In this document: one piece after another, positions 1-8,031 of the stretch
How positions within the stretch are numbered: the stretch's first letter is position 1
How the letters are laid out: each line of letters starts with the position of its first letter
Origin: Streptomyces katrae
Lineage (GTDB): Bacteria; Actinomycetota; Actinomycetes; Streptomycetales; Streptomycetaceae
DNA: 64,000 nucleotides
Assembly (NCBI RefSeq): GCF_002028425.1
Contig: NZ_CP020042.1
Span: 5,059,560 to 5,123,559, forward strand
Direction of reading: 5' to 3'
Translations under genes and position numbers: made by a program
The notes under the pieces: model-generated
The model's database searches: none
What the model was told of the DNA's origin: nothing
What the model saw: only the letters and a program-made list of their open reading frames with translations

Positions 1-978
1 CCAGGCGGAACCGTCGTACGAGACACGGGCGATGCCCAGCTCCCCGGCGCGGGCCACCGCCCAGTGCGCCATCGCCCGGCCGCGCCGTGCCTCGCCCGGA
101 CCGCCGCCGTCCTTCAGCCAGAGGTCCACCTCCGCCTCCGGGGCGCCCGCCGACGGCGAAGGCGCCGCGGCGGGGGTTGCCGAAGGGCTCGCCGAGGTCT
201 TCGGAGCGGGGCTGCCCGAGGCCTTCGGGGCGGAGCCCGCCCCGGCCTTCGCCGAGGCGCTCGCGGAGGCCTTCGGCCCGGCGTGCGGCGCGGTGCGGCC
301 CGTGGACAGGGCCTCCTTGCCGAACGCCCGCGCCAGCTCCGTGCGCACCTTCTCCGGGTCGCCCTTGACCGGCGCCGGGCCCGCGCAGGTCAGCGTGGCC
401 GGCGCCTCGCCCTCGCCGAAGGCGGCCGTCAGCACCGTGGCGTCCGGCTCGTGCTTGGCGTAGGCCTGCGGGAACCCGCTGAGCTGCACCCGCTGCGCCG
501 CCACCGTCAGCGGCAGGCGGGTGTAGCCGTTCACCTCCACGAGCCGGTCGTAGAAGATCCCCGCCGAGTACACCGGGTCCATGATCTGCTCCGGGGTGCC
601 CCAGCCCTGCGAGGGCCGCTGCTGGAACAGGCCCAGCGAATCCCGGTCGCCGTGGTCGAGGTTGCGCAGCCCCGACTCCTGCATCGCCGTCGCCAGCGCG
701 ATCGTCAGCGCCCGGTCCGGGAGCCCCTTGGAGATCCCGACGGCGGCTATGGTCGCGGCGTTCGACGCCTGCTCGGGGGTCATCTCGTACGTCTGCACGG
801 CCCCCTCGGATCCGCCCGCAGCGCCCTTCGCCGTCACCCTGCAGTACGGGGAACCGATCCCGCCGTTGGAATAGTGGTGCACCAGGACGTATCCGATCAC
901 CGCGAGCAGGACGGCCAGACCCAGGGCCGCGCGGAGCGGCCCGCGGCGGCGGGGGCGGGGGCGATCGGTCTCGGACAC
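1..978 (-). CDS. Membrane-anchored lysozyme-like protein, 3' end outside window
   Basis: The reading frame runs from a GTG at 978 to base 1 with no stop, so the C-terminus is missing. The N-terminus is arginine-rich and followed by one membrane segment (about residues 12-30), so the rest should face outside. About residues 60-130 carry a lysozyme or transglycosylase-like signature: MQESGL, GDRDSLGLFQQRPSQGWG and a following DPVYSAGIFYDRL stretch. The downstream part is Ala/Pro/Ser-rich low complexity (about residues 205-290). The resemblance to soluble lytic transglycosylase motifs (catalytic Glu in QES, then GLFQ) suggests peptidoglycan binding or cleavage, but this is inferred from motifs only. 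It is divergent from dapE, with about 85 bp between the two starts. Confidence 0.7.
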   Translation of the reverse strand, partial: MSETDRPRPRRRGPLRAALGLAVLLAVIGYVLVHHYSNGGIGSPYCRVTAKGAAGGSEGAVQTYEMTPEQASNAATIAAVGISKGLPDRALTIALATAMQESGLRNLDHGDRDSLGLFQQRPSQGWGTPEQIMDPVYSAGIFYDRLVEVNGYTRLPLTVAAQRVQLSGFPQAYAKHEPDATVLTAAFGEGEAPATLTCAGPAPVKGDPEKVRTELARAFGKEALSTGRTAPHAGPKASASASAKAGAGSAPKASGSPAPKTSASPSATPAAAPSPSAGAPEAEVDLWLKDGGGPGEARRGRAMAHWAVARAGELGIARVSYDGSAW

Positions 979-1052
979 GCGGCCCACCGTACTGGAGGCC
1001 GATAACGCGTCCACCGACCGGACGCCGCCGGTACCCGCCCATCCCGGGGCGT

Positions 1053-1058
1053 TAGGGT
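1053..1058 (+). promoter_or_regulatory. Leaderless -10 hexamer of dapE
   Basis: TAGGGT lies six bases before the dapE ATG. In Streptomyces a TANNNT hexamer at this spacing puts the transcription start at the A of the start codon. No Shine-Dalgarno sequence precedes the ATG, which fits a leaderless mRNA. Confidence 0.55.
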
Positions 1059-1064
1059 CGGTTC

Positions 1065-2144
1065 ATGTCCGAATCCGAGCTCGACCTCACCCTCGACGCT
1101 GCCGGGCTGACCGCCCGCCTCGTCGACATCCCCTCCGAGAGCGGCGACGAGAAGGTGCTCGCCGACCTCGTGGAAGACGCCCTGCGCCGCCTGCCGCACC
1201 TCACCGTCGACCGCCTCGGCAACAACGTCGTCGCCCGCACGGACCTCGGCCGCGCCGAGCGCGTCGTGCTCGCCGGGCACCTCGACACCGTGCCGATCGC
1301 CGGCAACGTCCCGTCCCGCCTGGACGAGAACGACGTCCTGTGGGGCTGCGGCACGACGGACATGAAGTCCGGGGTCGCCGTACAGCTGCGGATCGCCGCC
1401 ACCGTGCCCGAACCCAACCGCGACCTCACCTTCGTCTTCTACGACCAGGAGGAGGTCGCCGCCGACCTCAACGGCCTCGGCAAGGTCGCCGCCGCCCACC
1501 CCGACTGGCTGGCCGGCGACTTCGCCGTCCTGCTGGAGCCCTCCAACGCCGAGGTCGAGGGCGGCTGCCAGGGCACCCTGCGCGTCCTGCTGCACACCCG
1601 CGGCGAGCGCGCCCACTCCGCCCGCAGCTGGATGGGCTCCAACGCCATCCACGCCGCGAGCCCCATCCTGGCGAAGCTGGCCGCCTACGAGCCCCGCAGG
1701 CCCGTCATCGACGGCCTGGAGTACCACGAGGGCCTCAACGCCGTCCGCATCGAAGGCGGCGTCGCCAACAACGTGATCCCGGACGCCTGCACGGTCACGG
1801 TCAACTTCCGCTACGCCCCCGACCGCAGCGAGGCCGACGCGCTCGCCCACGTGAAGGAGGTCTTCGCGGACTGCGGCGTCGACGCCTTCACGGTGGACGA
1901 CTCCTCGCCCGGCGCCCTGCCCGGCCTGTCCCACCCGGCGGCCGCGGCCTTCATGGAGGCGGTCGGCGGCCACGCGATGCCCAAGTTCGGCTGGACGGAC
2001 GTCTCCCGCTTCAGCGCGCTCGGAGTACCGGCCGTCAACTACGGACCCGGTGACGCGCTGCTCGCGCACAAGGTTGACGAGCGGGTCGAAGCCAAGGCGA
2101 TCCTGCACTGCGAGGAACGACTCCGCGCCTGGCTGACCTCGTAA
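1065..2144 (+). CDS. dapE: Succinyl-diaminopimelate desuccinylase (DapE)
   Basis: M20-family zinc amidohydrolase of 359 residues, the usual length. It should release succinate from N-succinyl-LL-2,6-diaminopimelate in lysine and LL-DAP synthesis; LL-DAP is the peptidoglycan cross-linking residue of streptomycetes. Visible landmarks are LAGHLDTVP (metal His, about residue 70), GCGTTDMKSGVA (bridging Asp), YDQEEV (general-base and metal glutamates, about residue 129) and the dimerisation-lid segment around GERAHSARSWMG. The C-terminal GPGDALLAHKVDERV contains the last metal His. The start is the ATG at 1065, six bases after a TAGGGT hexamer. It matches Rv1202 in position, upstream of a LOG gene and a folP2-like gene. 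Confidence 0.95.
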   Translation: MSESELDLTLDAAGLTARLVDIPSESGDEKVLADLVEDALRRLPHLTVDRLGNNVVARTDLGRAERVVLAGHLDTVPIAGNVPSRLDENDVLWGCGTTDMKSGVAVQLRIAATVPEPNRDLTFVFYDQEEVAADLNGLGKVAAAHPDWLAGDFAVLLEPSNAEVEGGCQGTLRVLLHTRGERAHSARSWMGSNAIHAASPILAKLAAYEPRRPVIDGLEYHEGLNAVRIEGGVANNVIPDACTVTVNFRYAPDRSEADALAHVKEVFADCGVDAFTVDDSSPGALPGLSHPAAAAFMEAVGGHAMPKFGWTDVSRFSALGVPAVNYGPGDALLAHKVDERVEAKAILHCEERLRAWLTS

Positions 2145-2208
2145 ATTCCCCCTCCCGTCACTTTTGTGCGCCTAATCTGATCCAACGATCAGCAGGAGGG
2201 AGCACATC

Positions 2209-2967
2209 ATGGGCAACTCCGAAGGCAGCGGGAGCCGGCGCCCCGAGGAACAGCAGCTCGGACCGGTGCTGCGCAGACGGGGTCAGGTGCAGGCGGGCAG
2301 TACGACGGACCAGCGGCTGCTGGACTCGGCCGGACCCACCGAGTGGGTGCACACCGACCCCTGGCGGGTCCTGCGCATCCAGTCGGAGTTCATCGAGGGC
2401 TTCGGCACGCTCGCCGAGCTGCCGCCCGCGATCAGCGTGTTCGGCTCGGCCCGCACCGCGGTGGGCTCACCGGAGTACGAGGCCGGCGTGCGGATCGGCA
2501 GCGCACTCGTCGAGGCCGGATTCGCCGTCATCACCGGCGGCGGCCCGGGCGCGATGGAGGCGGCCAACAAGGGCGCCCGCGAAGCGAACGGCATCTCGGT
2601 CGGCCTCGGCATCGAGCTCCCCTTCGAGCAGGGGCTCAACCAGCACGTCGATCTCGGGCTGAACTTCCGGTACTTCTTCGTCCGCAAGACGATGTTCGTG
2701 AAGTACAGCCAGGGGTTCGTGGTGCTGCCCGGCGGGTTCGGCACCCTGGACGAGATGTTCGAGGCGCTGACCCTGGTGCAGACGCAGAAGATCACCCGGT
2801 TCCCGATCGTGCTCTTCGGCACCGAGTACTGGGGCGGGCTCGTCGACTGGCTGCGCAACACGGTCATCGCCCAGGGCAAGGCCTCCGAGAAGGACCTCTA
2901 CCTCTTCCACCTCACGGACGACGTGGACGAGGCGATCGCCCTGGTGACGAAGGAAGTCGGCAAGTAG
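2209..2967 (+). CDS. LOG-family protein (TIGR00730)
   Basis: 252-residue Rossmann-fold protein of the LOG (lysine decarboxylase-like, cytokinin-activating) family. The hallmark GGGPGAMEAANKGA (about residues 107-120) and PGGFGTLDEMFE (about residues 180-191) motifs bind the nucleotide and form the active site. Family members hydrolyse the N-glycosidic bond of nucleoside 5'-monophosphates; the physiological substrate in streptomycetes is unknown. A strong AGGAGGGAG ribosome-binding site lies just upstream of the ATG. It follows dapE in the same direction with a 64-bp gap, as in mycobacteria (Rv1202/Rv1205). The first ~45 residues are polar and probably disordered. Confidence 0.9.
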   Translation: MGNSEGSGSRRPEEQQLGPVLRRRGQVQAGSTTDQRLLDSAGPTEWVHTDPWRVLRIQSEFIEGFGTLAELPPAISVFGSARTAVGSPEYEAGVRIGSALVEAGFAVITGGGPGAMEAANKGAREANGISVGLGIELPFEQGLNQHVDLGLNFRYFFVRKTMFVKYSQGFVVLPGGFGTLDEMFEALTLVQTQKITRFPIVLFGTEYWGGLVDWLRNTVIAQGKASEKDLYLFHLTDDVDEAIALVTKEVGK

Positions 2968-3059
2968 CGAGCGCCTGGCGCGCCCGCACGCGCCCGGGGA
3001 GCGGGGACCACACCGCCGCCCGGCGGCCGGCCGCCGGGGACGGGGTGGCCCGGGCCGGC

Positions 3060-3920
3060 TCAGGCCAGCCCGCGCCGGGCCACGGCCGGCGGACGGTGCC
3101 CCTGGATCGAACGGACCATGTCCAGGACCTGCTTGGTCTCCGCGACCTCGTGGACCCGGTAGACCTGGGCGCCGAGCCAGGCCGAGACGGCCGTGGTCGC
3201 CAGGGTGCCCAGCAGCCGCTCCTTGACCGGCTTGTCCAGGGTCTCGCCGACGAAGTCCTTGTTGGACAGGGACACCAGGACCGGCCAACCGGTTCCGGTC
3301 ATCTCCGCCAGGCGGCGGGTGGCTTCCAGCGAGTGCCGGGTGTTCTTCCCGAAGTCGTGGCCCGGGTCGATCAGGATCGACTCCCGGGGCACGCCCAGGG
3401 CCTCGGCCCGCTCCGCCAGCCCGACCGTGACGCGCAGGATGTCCTCCATCACGTCCTCGTACGCGGTCCGGTGCGGCCGGGTGCGCGGCTCGACCCCGCC
3501 CGCGTGGGTGCAGACGATGCCCGCCCCGTGGCGCGCCGCGACCTCCGCCAGCCTGGGGTCCACCCCGCCCCAGGCGTCGTTCAGCAGGTCCGCCCCGGCC
3601 GCGCAGACGGCCTCGCCGACCTCGTGCCGCCAGGTGTCCACGCTGATCACCACGTCCGGGTGCCGGCGGCGCACCTCCGCCACGAACCCGACCGTGCGCC
3701 GGGCCTCCTCGGCGGCGTCCACGTGCTCGCCCGGACCCGCCTTGACCCCGCCGATGTCGATGATCGCCGCGCCCTCGGCCACGGCCCGCTCCACCCGGTC
3801 CAGCGCGGGCTCGTCGCGGAAGGTGGCGCCCTGGTCGTAGAAGGAGTCAGGGGTCCGGTTCACGATGGCCATGATCACCGGCTCGTGGGTGTCGAACTCG
3901 CGCCTGCCCAGTCGCAGCAT
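3060..3920 (-). CDS. folP: Dihydropteroate synthase homologue, FolP2 type
   Basis: 286-residue TIM-barrel protein of the pterin-binding family. Recognisable landmarks are NRTPDSFYD near residue 20, DIGGVKAGPG, SVDTWRHEV, NDAWGG, DPGHDFGKN and the C-terminal RVHEV. Several residues normal in true DHPS are changed: the pABA/pyrophosphate loop ESTRPG reads VKAGPG, the Ser-Arg-Lys stretch reads SNKDFVG, and the usual Met-His reads THAGG. The neighbourhood (dapE, LOG, DivIVA-domain, tag) is that of mycobacterial folP2 (Rv1207), and the M. leprae FolP2 paralogue is reported to lack DHPS activity. A pterin-binding role other than folate synthesis is therefore possible. An AAGGAGG site precedes the ATG at 3920. 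Confidence 0.85.
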   Translation of the reverse strand: MLRLGRREFDTHEPVIMAIVNRTPDSFYDQGATFRDEPALDRVERAVAEGAAIIDIGGVKAGPGEHVDAAEEARRTVGFVAEVRRRHPDVVISVDTWRHEVGEAVCAAGADLLNDAWGGVDPRLAEVAARHGAGIVCTHAGGVEPRTRPHRTAYEDVMEDILRVTVGLAERAEALGVPRESILIDPGHDFGKNTRHSLEATRRLAEMTGTGWPVLVSLSNKDFVGETLDKPVKERLLGTLATTAVSAWLGAQVYRVHEVAETKQVLDMVRSIQGHRPPAVARRGLA

Positions 3921-4002
3921 CCCGCTCTTTCCTCCTTCGGCGACCCTCTCGCCACGTCTGCGACCTTAACCTGGTGGCCGGAGTCTCTCAGGGGAGTTGA
4001 TC

Positions 4003-4413
4003 GTGTTCTGGTTCTTGCTGATCGCGCTGGTCGTGGTCGTGGCCGCGGTCACCCTCGCGGTGGTCGGCGGAGGCGCGGAGGCCGTGCTGCCCGAGGCCGA
4101 GCCCGACCGGGTGGCGGACGCCCTGCCCGAGACCCGGCCGGTGGTACGGGAGGACATCGACGCGCTGCGGCTGCCGATCGCGCCGCGCGGCTACCGGATG
4201 GCCGAGGTGGACGACGTACTGGACCGGCTCGCGGCGGAGCTGGCCGAGCGGGACGCGCGGATCGCCGAGCTGACGGCGGCGCGCACCCCGGCGGCCGTGG
4301 GCCCGGCGGCGGCCGCAGCGGCGCAGGGACAGGGCCAGGCGCAGGGTCACGCCCAGGCGCCGGCTCCCGCTCCGGCGGACCAGCCGGTCGACCTCACCAA
4401 GGACGAGCGATGA
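4003..4413 (+). CDS. DivIVA-domain membrane protein
   Basis: Small protein of 136 residues beginning with a hydrophobic transmembrane helix (FWFLLIALVVVVAAVTLAVV) followed by an acidic linker. A short DivIVA-type segment follows, PRGYRMAEVDDVLDRLAAELAERDARIAEL (residues about 63-92), which starts with the family's Gly-Tyr-x3-EVD pattern and continues as a coiled coil. The tail is Ala/Gln/Pro-rich. GTG at 4003 is preferred over TTG at 3997 because GGGGAG at 3991-3996 sits six bases before it. It is the positional equivalent of Rv1209. The stop overlaps the next start (ATGA), so it is translationally coupled to tag. A role in polar or septal localisation is inferred only from the domain. Confidence 0.8.
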   Translation: MFWFLLIALVVVVAAVTLAVVGGGAEAVLPEAEPDRVADALPETRPVVREDIDALRLPIAPRGYRMAEVDDVLDRLAAELAERDARIAELTAARTPAAVGPAAAAAAQGQGQAQGHAQAPAPAPADQPVDLTKDER

Positions 4414-4991
4414 GCGGCGGCGGGCTGCTGGCCGGCCCGGACGGCGCCCTGCGCTGCCCCTGGGGCCTGTCCACGGAGGACTACGTCACGTACCACGACA
4501 CCGAATGGGGCAAGCCGGTCCACGGCGACGACGCCCTGTACGAGCGGCTGTGCCTGGAGGCCTTCCAGTCGGGGCTGTCCTGGCTGACGATCCTGCGCCG
4601 GCGCGAGGGGTTCCGCAAGGCCTTCTGCGACTTCCGGATCGCGGCGGTCGCGGAGTTCGGCCCGGCCGACGCCGAGCGGCTGCTCGCGGACGAGGGGATC
4701 ATCCGCAACCGCGCCAAGATCGAGGCCACGCTCGCCAACGCGAAGGTGCTGGCCGGCTGGGAGCCCGGCGAGCTGGACGCGCTGATCTGGTCCCACGCCC
4801 CGAAGCGCAAGGGCCGCGCCCCGAGGAGCACCGGCGAGGTGCCGGCGGTCACCCCGGAGTCCACGGCCCTGGCCAAGGCGCTCAAGAAGGCGGGCATCCG
4901 CTTCGTCGGGCCCACCACGGCCTACGCCCTGATGCAGGCGTGCGGCCTGGTCAACGACCACCTCGCGGGGTGCGTCTCCCGCGAGGCGTGA
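4410..4991 (+). CDS. tag: 3-methyladenine DNA glycosylase I (Tag)
   Basis: 193-residue base-excision enzyme that removes 3-methyladenine from alkylated DNA. The zinc-binding residues of the Tag family are present: Cys in RCPWG, His in YHDTEWG, and the C-terminal His and Cys in NDHLAGC. The catalytic-pocket stretch EAFQSGLSWLTILRRREGFRKAF is typical. The usual C-terminal region is interrupted by a basic insertion around HAPKRKGRAPRSTGEVPA. The ATG overlaps the TGA of the DivIVA-domain gene. It corresponds to Rv1210 (tagA). Confidence 0.93.
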   Translation: MSGGGLLAGPDGALRCPWGLSTEDYVTYHDTEWGKPVHGDDALYERLCLEAFQSGLSWLTILRRREGFRKAFCDFRIAAVAEFGPADAERLLADEGIIRNRAKIEATLANAKVLAGWEPGELDALIWSHAPKRKGRAPRSTGEVPAVTPESTALAKALKKAGIRFVGPTTAYALMQACGLVNDHLAGCVSREA

Positions 4992-5006
4992 ACCTTCGGT
5001 GAACGT

Positions 5007-5810
5007 TCAGCGGCCCAGGTACCGCGGGGGCTGCTTGGCGAGGAAGGCCTGGACGGCGATGGAGTGGTCCTCCGAGGCTCCCGCGCGGGTCTGGAGGACG
5101 TCCTCGCGCTCCAGGGCCTCGGAGAGGGTGTGGGAGGCCCCGTACGCGAGGGATTCCTTCAGGGCCGCGTAGGCCACCGTGGGGCCCGCGGCGAGGGTCC
5201 GGGCCACCGCCTCGGCCTCCTCGTGCAGGGAGTCCGCCGGCACGAGACGGTTGACGATGCCCAGCTCGTAGGCCTCCTGCGACTTGATCGAGCGGGGGAA
5301 CAGCAGCAGGTCCGAGGCGCGGGAGGCGCCGATCAGCCGGGGGAGGGTCCAGGAGACCCCGGAGTCGGCGGTCAGCGCGACACCGGCGAACGAGGTGTTG
5401 AAGGAGGCGGTGTCGGCGACCACCCGGAAGTCCGCCGCCAGCGCGAACCCGAAGCCCGCCCCGGCCGCGACGCCGTTGACCCCGGCCACCACGGGCTTGG
5501 GCATCTCGGTCAGGGCCCGCACGATCGGGTTGTAGTGCTCGGAGACCGTGTTCATCGTGAGCTTCGAGCCGGTCTCGCGGTCCGCCGCCAGGTTCCCGAT
5601 GTGCTCCTTGAGGTCCTGGCCCACGCAGAAGGCCCGGGTGCCGGAGGCGGTCAGCAGGACCGCCCGCACGGCCGGGTCGGCGGCCGCCGCCTGCACGGCG
5701 TCGCGCAGGGCGACCTTGGCCTCCGTGTTCATGGCGTTCATCGCGTCGGGCCGGTTGATCGTGACCTTCGCGAGTCCGTCGGTCACTTCGTAGAGCACGC
5801 TGTCGGCCAT
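5007..5810 (-). CDS. Enoyl-CoA hydratase/isomerase family protein
   Basis: 267-residue crotonase-fold protein. The acyl-CoA oxyanion-hole segments are visible: FCVGQDLKEH (about residues 60-70) and GVNGVAAGAGFGFALAADFRV (about residues 109-129), followed by FNTSFAGVALTADSGVSWTLPRLIG. An acidic residue, here Asp in TADSGVSW, sits where family members have a catalytic Glu or Asp, as in PaaG-like isomerases. It probably acts on enoyl-CoA in fatty-acid or phenylacetate-type degradation; the substrate cannot be fixed from sequence. It converges on tag, with only 15 bp between the stops. Two tandem 10-bp palindromes lie just upstream of its start. Confidence 0.88.
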   Translation of the reverse strand: MADSVLYEVTDGLAKVTINRPDAMNAMNTEAKVALRDAVQAAAADPAVRAVLLTASGTRAFCVGQDLKEHIGNLAADRETGSKLTMNTVSEHYNPIVRALTEMPKPVVAGVNGVAAGAGFGFALAADFRVVADTASFNTSFAGVALTADSGVSWTLPRLIGASRASDLLLFPRSIKSQEAYELGIVNRLVPADSLHEEAEAVARTLAAGPTVAYAALKESLAYGASHTLSEALEREDVLQTRAGASEDHSIAVQAFLAKQPPRYLGR

Positions 5811-5842
5811 GGCGGGGGTCCCCCTTCGTCGCGGGTGTGGCT

Positions 5843-5862
5843 ACCGGCCGGTACCGGCCGGT
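5843..5862. promoter_or_regulatory. Tandem ACCGGCCGGT palindromes, candidate operator
   Basis: Two perfect 10-bp palindromes ACCGGCCGGT stand head to tail (5843-5852 and 5853-5862), 33 bp upstream of the enoyl-CoA hydratase start. ACCGGT-type palindromes are typical targets of TetR-family regulators of acyl-CoA genes, so a repressor site is plausible. No regulator gene is adjacent. Confidence 0.4.
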
Positions 5863-6020
5863 CCAAGGGTCAGCATGGCGGACGCGACCACCACCGGACA
5901 TGTGATGTGCGTCAAACGAACCGGAGCCCCTTCCCGGTGAGAGGCGGCGAAGTATCGCAGGCGGATCCCCGAAATGAGTGGTTTTGGCCGAGCGCGTTGC
6001 CCAAGCGTTCCCCGCCGATG

Positions 6021-6051
6021 TTGGTCATCGGGTCCTGACATGCGGGATAAT
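6021..6051 (+). promoter_or_regulatory. Probable promoter of the DUF3117 gene
   Basis: TTGGTC (6021-6026) and GATAAT (6046-6051) are separated by 19 bp and face the DUF3117 gene at 6143. The 332-bp gap between 5811 and 6142 is divergent intergenic DNA; apart from this promoter and the tandem palindromes nothing coding is seen there. Confidence 0.45.
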
Positions 6052-6142
6052 GGCTGGGAAGCAATGTGTTCGATGCCGGGTACTAGGCGCCTGAACGGGG
6101 CCGTCGGCTGACGATGAGCTGGTTTCAGGAAGGGGAACGAGC

Positions 6143-6310
6143 ATGGCGGCCATGAAGCCGCGGACGGGCGACGGCCCGCTCGAGGTCACCAAGGAGGGGC
6201 GAGGCATCGTCATGCGCGTACCGCTCGAAGGCGGCGGTCGGCTTGTCGTCGAGCTGACGCCGGACGAGGCGGACGCCCTGGGTGACGCCCTGAAGAAGGT
6301 CGTCGGCTGA
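6143..6310 (+). CDS. DUF3117 family protein
   Basis: A 55-residue protein that begins MAAMKPRTGDGPLEVTKEG and ends with PDEADALGDALKKVVG. It is the actinobacterial DUF3117 family, matching Rv1211 in position and sequence style. A strong AGGAAGGGG site lies 7 bp before the ATG. Its function is unknown. It stands as a single transcription unit between its own promoter and a perfect 15-bp hairpin terminator. Conservation across actinobacteria at this locus argues for a basic role. Confidence 0.9.
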   Translation: MAAMKPRTGDGPLEVTKEGRGIVMRVPLEGGGRLVVELTPDEADALGDALKKVVG

Positions 6311-6331
6311 GCCTCGGCACCACAGATCCTC

Positions 6332-6365
6332 ACACCGCCCCGCCGCTCCTGCGGCGGGGCGGTGT
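6332..6365. terminator. Bidirectional hairpin terminator
   Basis: ACACCGCCCCGCCGC (6332-6346) pairs perfectly with 6351-6365 around a TCCT loop. It lies between the convergent DUF3117 and O-methyltransferase genes. Confidence 0.75.
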
Positions 6366-6421
6366 TGCATCCGCCCGGCGGCGGCTCCGCGCTGCGGCGC
6401 CCCCACCCCGGGCGGCCGGCG

Positions 6422-7084
6422 CTAGCGCCGCACCGCGCAGAGCAGCCCGTCGCCCACGGGCAGCAGCGCGGACTCCAGCGCGGGGCTCTCCCGGACGCTG
6501 CGCAGCAGCTCCCGCACCCGCAGCACCTCCACCGGCTGCGCGGCGGAGTCGACGGTGCGCCCGTCCGCGAACACCCCTTCGAAGCACACCAGCCCCCCGG
6601 GCCGCAGCAGGCGCAACGATTCCGCGAGGTAGTCCAGCGACTCGGTCGGGTCCCCGTCGCAGAACACCAGGTCGTACCCGCCGTCGGCGAGCCGCGGCAG
6701 CACGTCCAGGGCCCGCCCCGGGATGAACCGCGCCCGGTTCCCCGCGAAGCCCGCCGCGCGGAACGCCTGCCGGGCGAAGGCCTGCCGGTCCGGCTCCGGG
6801 TCCACCGTGGTCAGCACCCCGTCCGGCCGCATCCCGTGCAGCAGGTGGATCCCCGAGACGCCCGTCCCGGTGCCGATCTCGGCGACCGCCTTGGCGTCCG
6901 CGGTGGCGGCGAGCAGACGCAGCGCGGCCCCGGTGCCGGGGGAGACCGAGCGCAGGCCCGCTTCCCTGGACCGGTCGCGGGCCCATCGCAGAGCGTCGTC
7001 CTCGGCGACAAACGCGTCGGCGAACGCCCAGCTCGTCTGCCGGTTGCCGGTAATGACCCTCTCCTGTCCCCATAGTTGGCGCAA
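6422..7084 (-). CDS. SAM-dependent O-methyltransferase (family 3)
   Basis: Class I methyltransferase of about 210-220 residues, similar to catechol or caffeoyl-CoA O-methyltransferases. Motif I is [14 protein letters not shown] (about residues 69-82), the acidic residue after beta-2 is in TTVDPEPD, and the [16 protein letters not shown] stretch carries the metal-site aspartates. It is the positional equivalent of Rv1220c, divergent from the ECF sigma gene. The start is unclear: TTG at 7084 gives the longest frame but has no ribosome-binding site. An AGGAG lies six bases before an in-frame ATT at 7054, and the codons from there read [15 protein letters not shown]. The substrate is unknown. Confidence 0.88.
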   Translation of the reverse strand: MRQLWGQERVITGNRQTSWAFADAFVAEDDALRWARDRSREAGLRSVSPGTGAALRLLAATADAKAVAEIGTGTGVSGIHLLHGMRPDGVLTTVDPEPDRQAFARQAFRAAGFAGNRARFIPGRALDVLPRLADGGYDLVFCDGDPTESLDYLAESLRLLRPGGLVCFEGVFADGRTVDSAAQPVEVLRVRELLRSVRESPALESALLPVGDGLLCAVRR

Positions 7085-7107
7085 CGGTGACTGTATCCGC
7101 TGGAGTC

Positions 7108-7136
7108 GGGAACCCGCAGATGGGACCGGGCGTTGG
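7108..7136 (+). promoter_or_regulatory. ECF-type promoter of the sigma gene
   Basis: GGGAAC (7108-7113) is followed after 17 bp by CGTTGG (7131-7136), which also fits the GGGAAY-N18-GTT form of SigR/SigE-type promoters. It lies about 110 bp before the sigma gene ATG, so the sigma factor probably transcribes its own gene. Confidence 0.5.
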
Positions 7137-7251
7137 GAGGGTGAGAGGCGGGATAGAGGGGACGCCGGCGGGCAGATCGGCGAAGCGGAACCCGAGTCCC
7201 GGGCAAAGTTACTGCAAAAATGCTTATCCGGAGCTGACGGGAGGGGTGGCT

Positions 7252-8031
7252 ATGGTAGGGGCTCCACTGGACACCACCAGAGCCGACAGGGGAGGTGCGG
7301 CTGCGCCTGTGGATCGTGGAGGCGTCCTGAGACGCCTCTTCTGGTCGGCGGGTGAGCCGAAATCCGTGACCTACACCGCTGACCGTTTCCACACCGCCCA
7401 CACCGCGACCACCGCGACCTTTGCCGCCGATGCGGGCTCCCAGGCGTGGACCCCTCCCACCTGGGAGGAGATCGTCAGCACGCACAGCGCGCGGGTCTAC
7501 CGCCTCGCCTACCGCCTGACGGGCAACCAGCACGACGCCGAGGACCTGACGCAGGAGGTCTTCGTCCGCGTCTTCCGCTCGCTGTCCACGTACACGCCCG
7601 GCACCTTCGAGGGCTGGCTGCACCGCATCACCACCAACCTGTTCCTGGACATGGTCCGCCGCAAGCAGCGGATCCGCTTCGACGCGCTCGCCGACGACGC
7701 CGCCGAGCGGCTTCCGAGCCGTGAGCCCTCCCCCCAGCAGGTGCTCCACGACACCCACTTCGACGCCGACGTGCAGCAGGCGCTGGACACCCTCGCGCCC
7801 GAGTTCCGTGCCGCCGTGGTGCTCTGCGACATCGAGGGCCTCTCCTACGAGGAGATCGCCGCCACCCTCGGCGTGAAGCTGGGGACCGTCCGCAGCCGTA
7901 TCCACCGCGGCCGTTCGCACCTGCGCAAGGCGCTCAAGCACCGCTCTCCCGAGGCCCGCGCCTCCCAGCGCGCCCTGGCCGGAGTGGCGGTGGGCGCCCC
8001 GGGCGCCGGGGGAGAGGGCGGAGCCGAGTGA
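7252..8031 (+). CDS. ECF RNA polymerase sigma factor, mycobacterial SigE type
   Basis: 259-residue sigma-70 family factor with an N-terminal extension of about 70 residues. Region 2 begins at [39 protein letters not shown] and region 4 contains [44 protein letters not shown] at 7252 is chosen because GAGGGG sits just ahead of it; an upstream GTG at 7246 overlaps that site. The order sigma - zinc anti-sigma - htrA - tatB - (opposed) mrp equals Rv1221-Rv1224 and Rv1229c, where SigE answers envelope stress. It should not be confused with Streptomyces sigE (SCO3356), which has different neighbours. The stop overlaps the anti-sigma start (GTGA), so the two are coupled. Confidence 0.92.
   Translation: MVGAPLDTTRADRGGAAAPVDRGGVLRRLFWSAGEPKSVTYTADRFHTAHTATTATFAADAGSQAWTPPTWEEIVSTHSARVYRLAYRLTGNQHDAEDLTQEVFVRVFRSLSTYTPGTFEGWLHRITTNLFLDMVRRKQRIRFDALADDAAERLPSREPSPQQVLHDTHFDADVQQALDTLAPEFRAAVVLCDIEGLSYEEIAATLGVKLGTVRSRIHRGRSHLRKALKHRSPEARASQRALAGVAVGAPGAGGEGGAE

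Noticed and set aside
7084..7251. Longer N-terminus for the sigma factor from an upstream start at 7087
   Set aside because: The extra 55 residues include the promoter-like and ribosome-binding regions; GAGGGG before the ATG at 7252 fits better.
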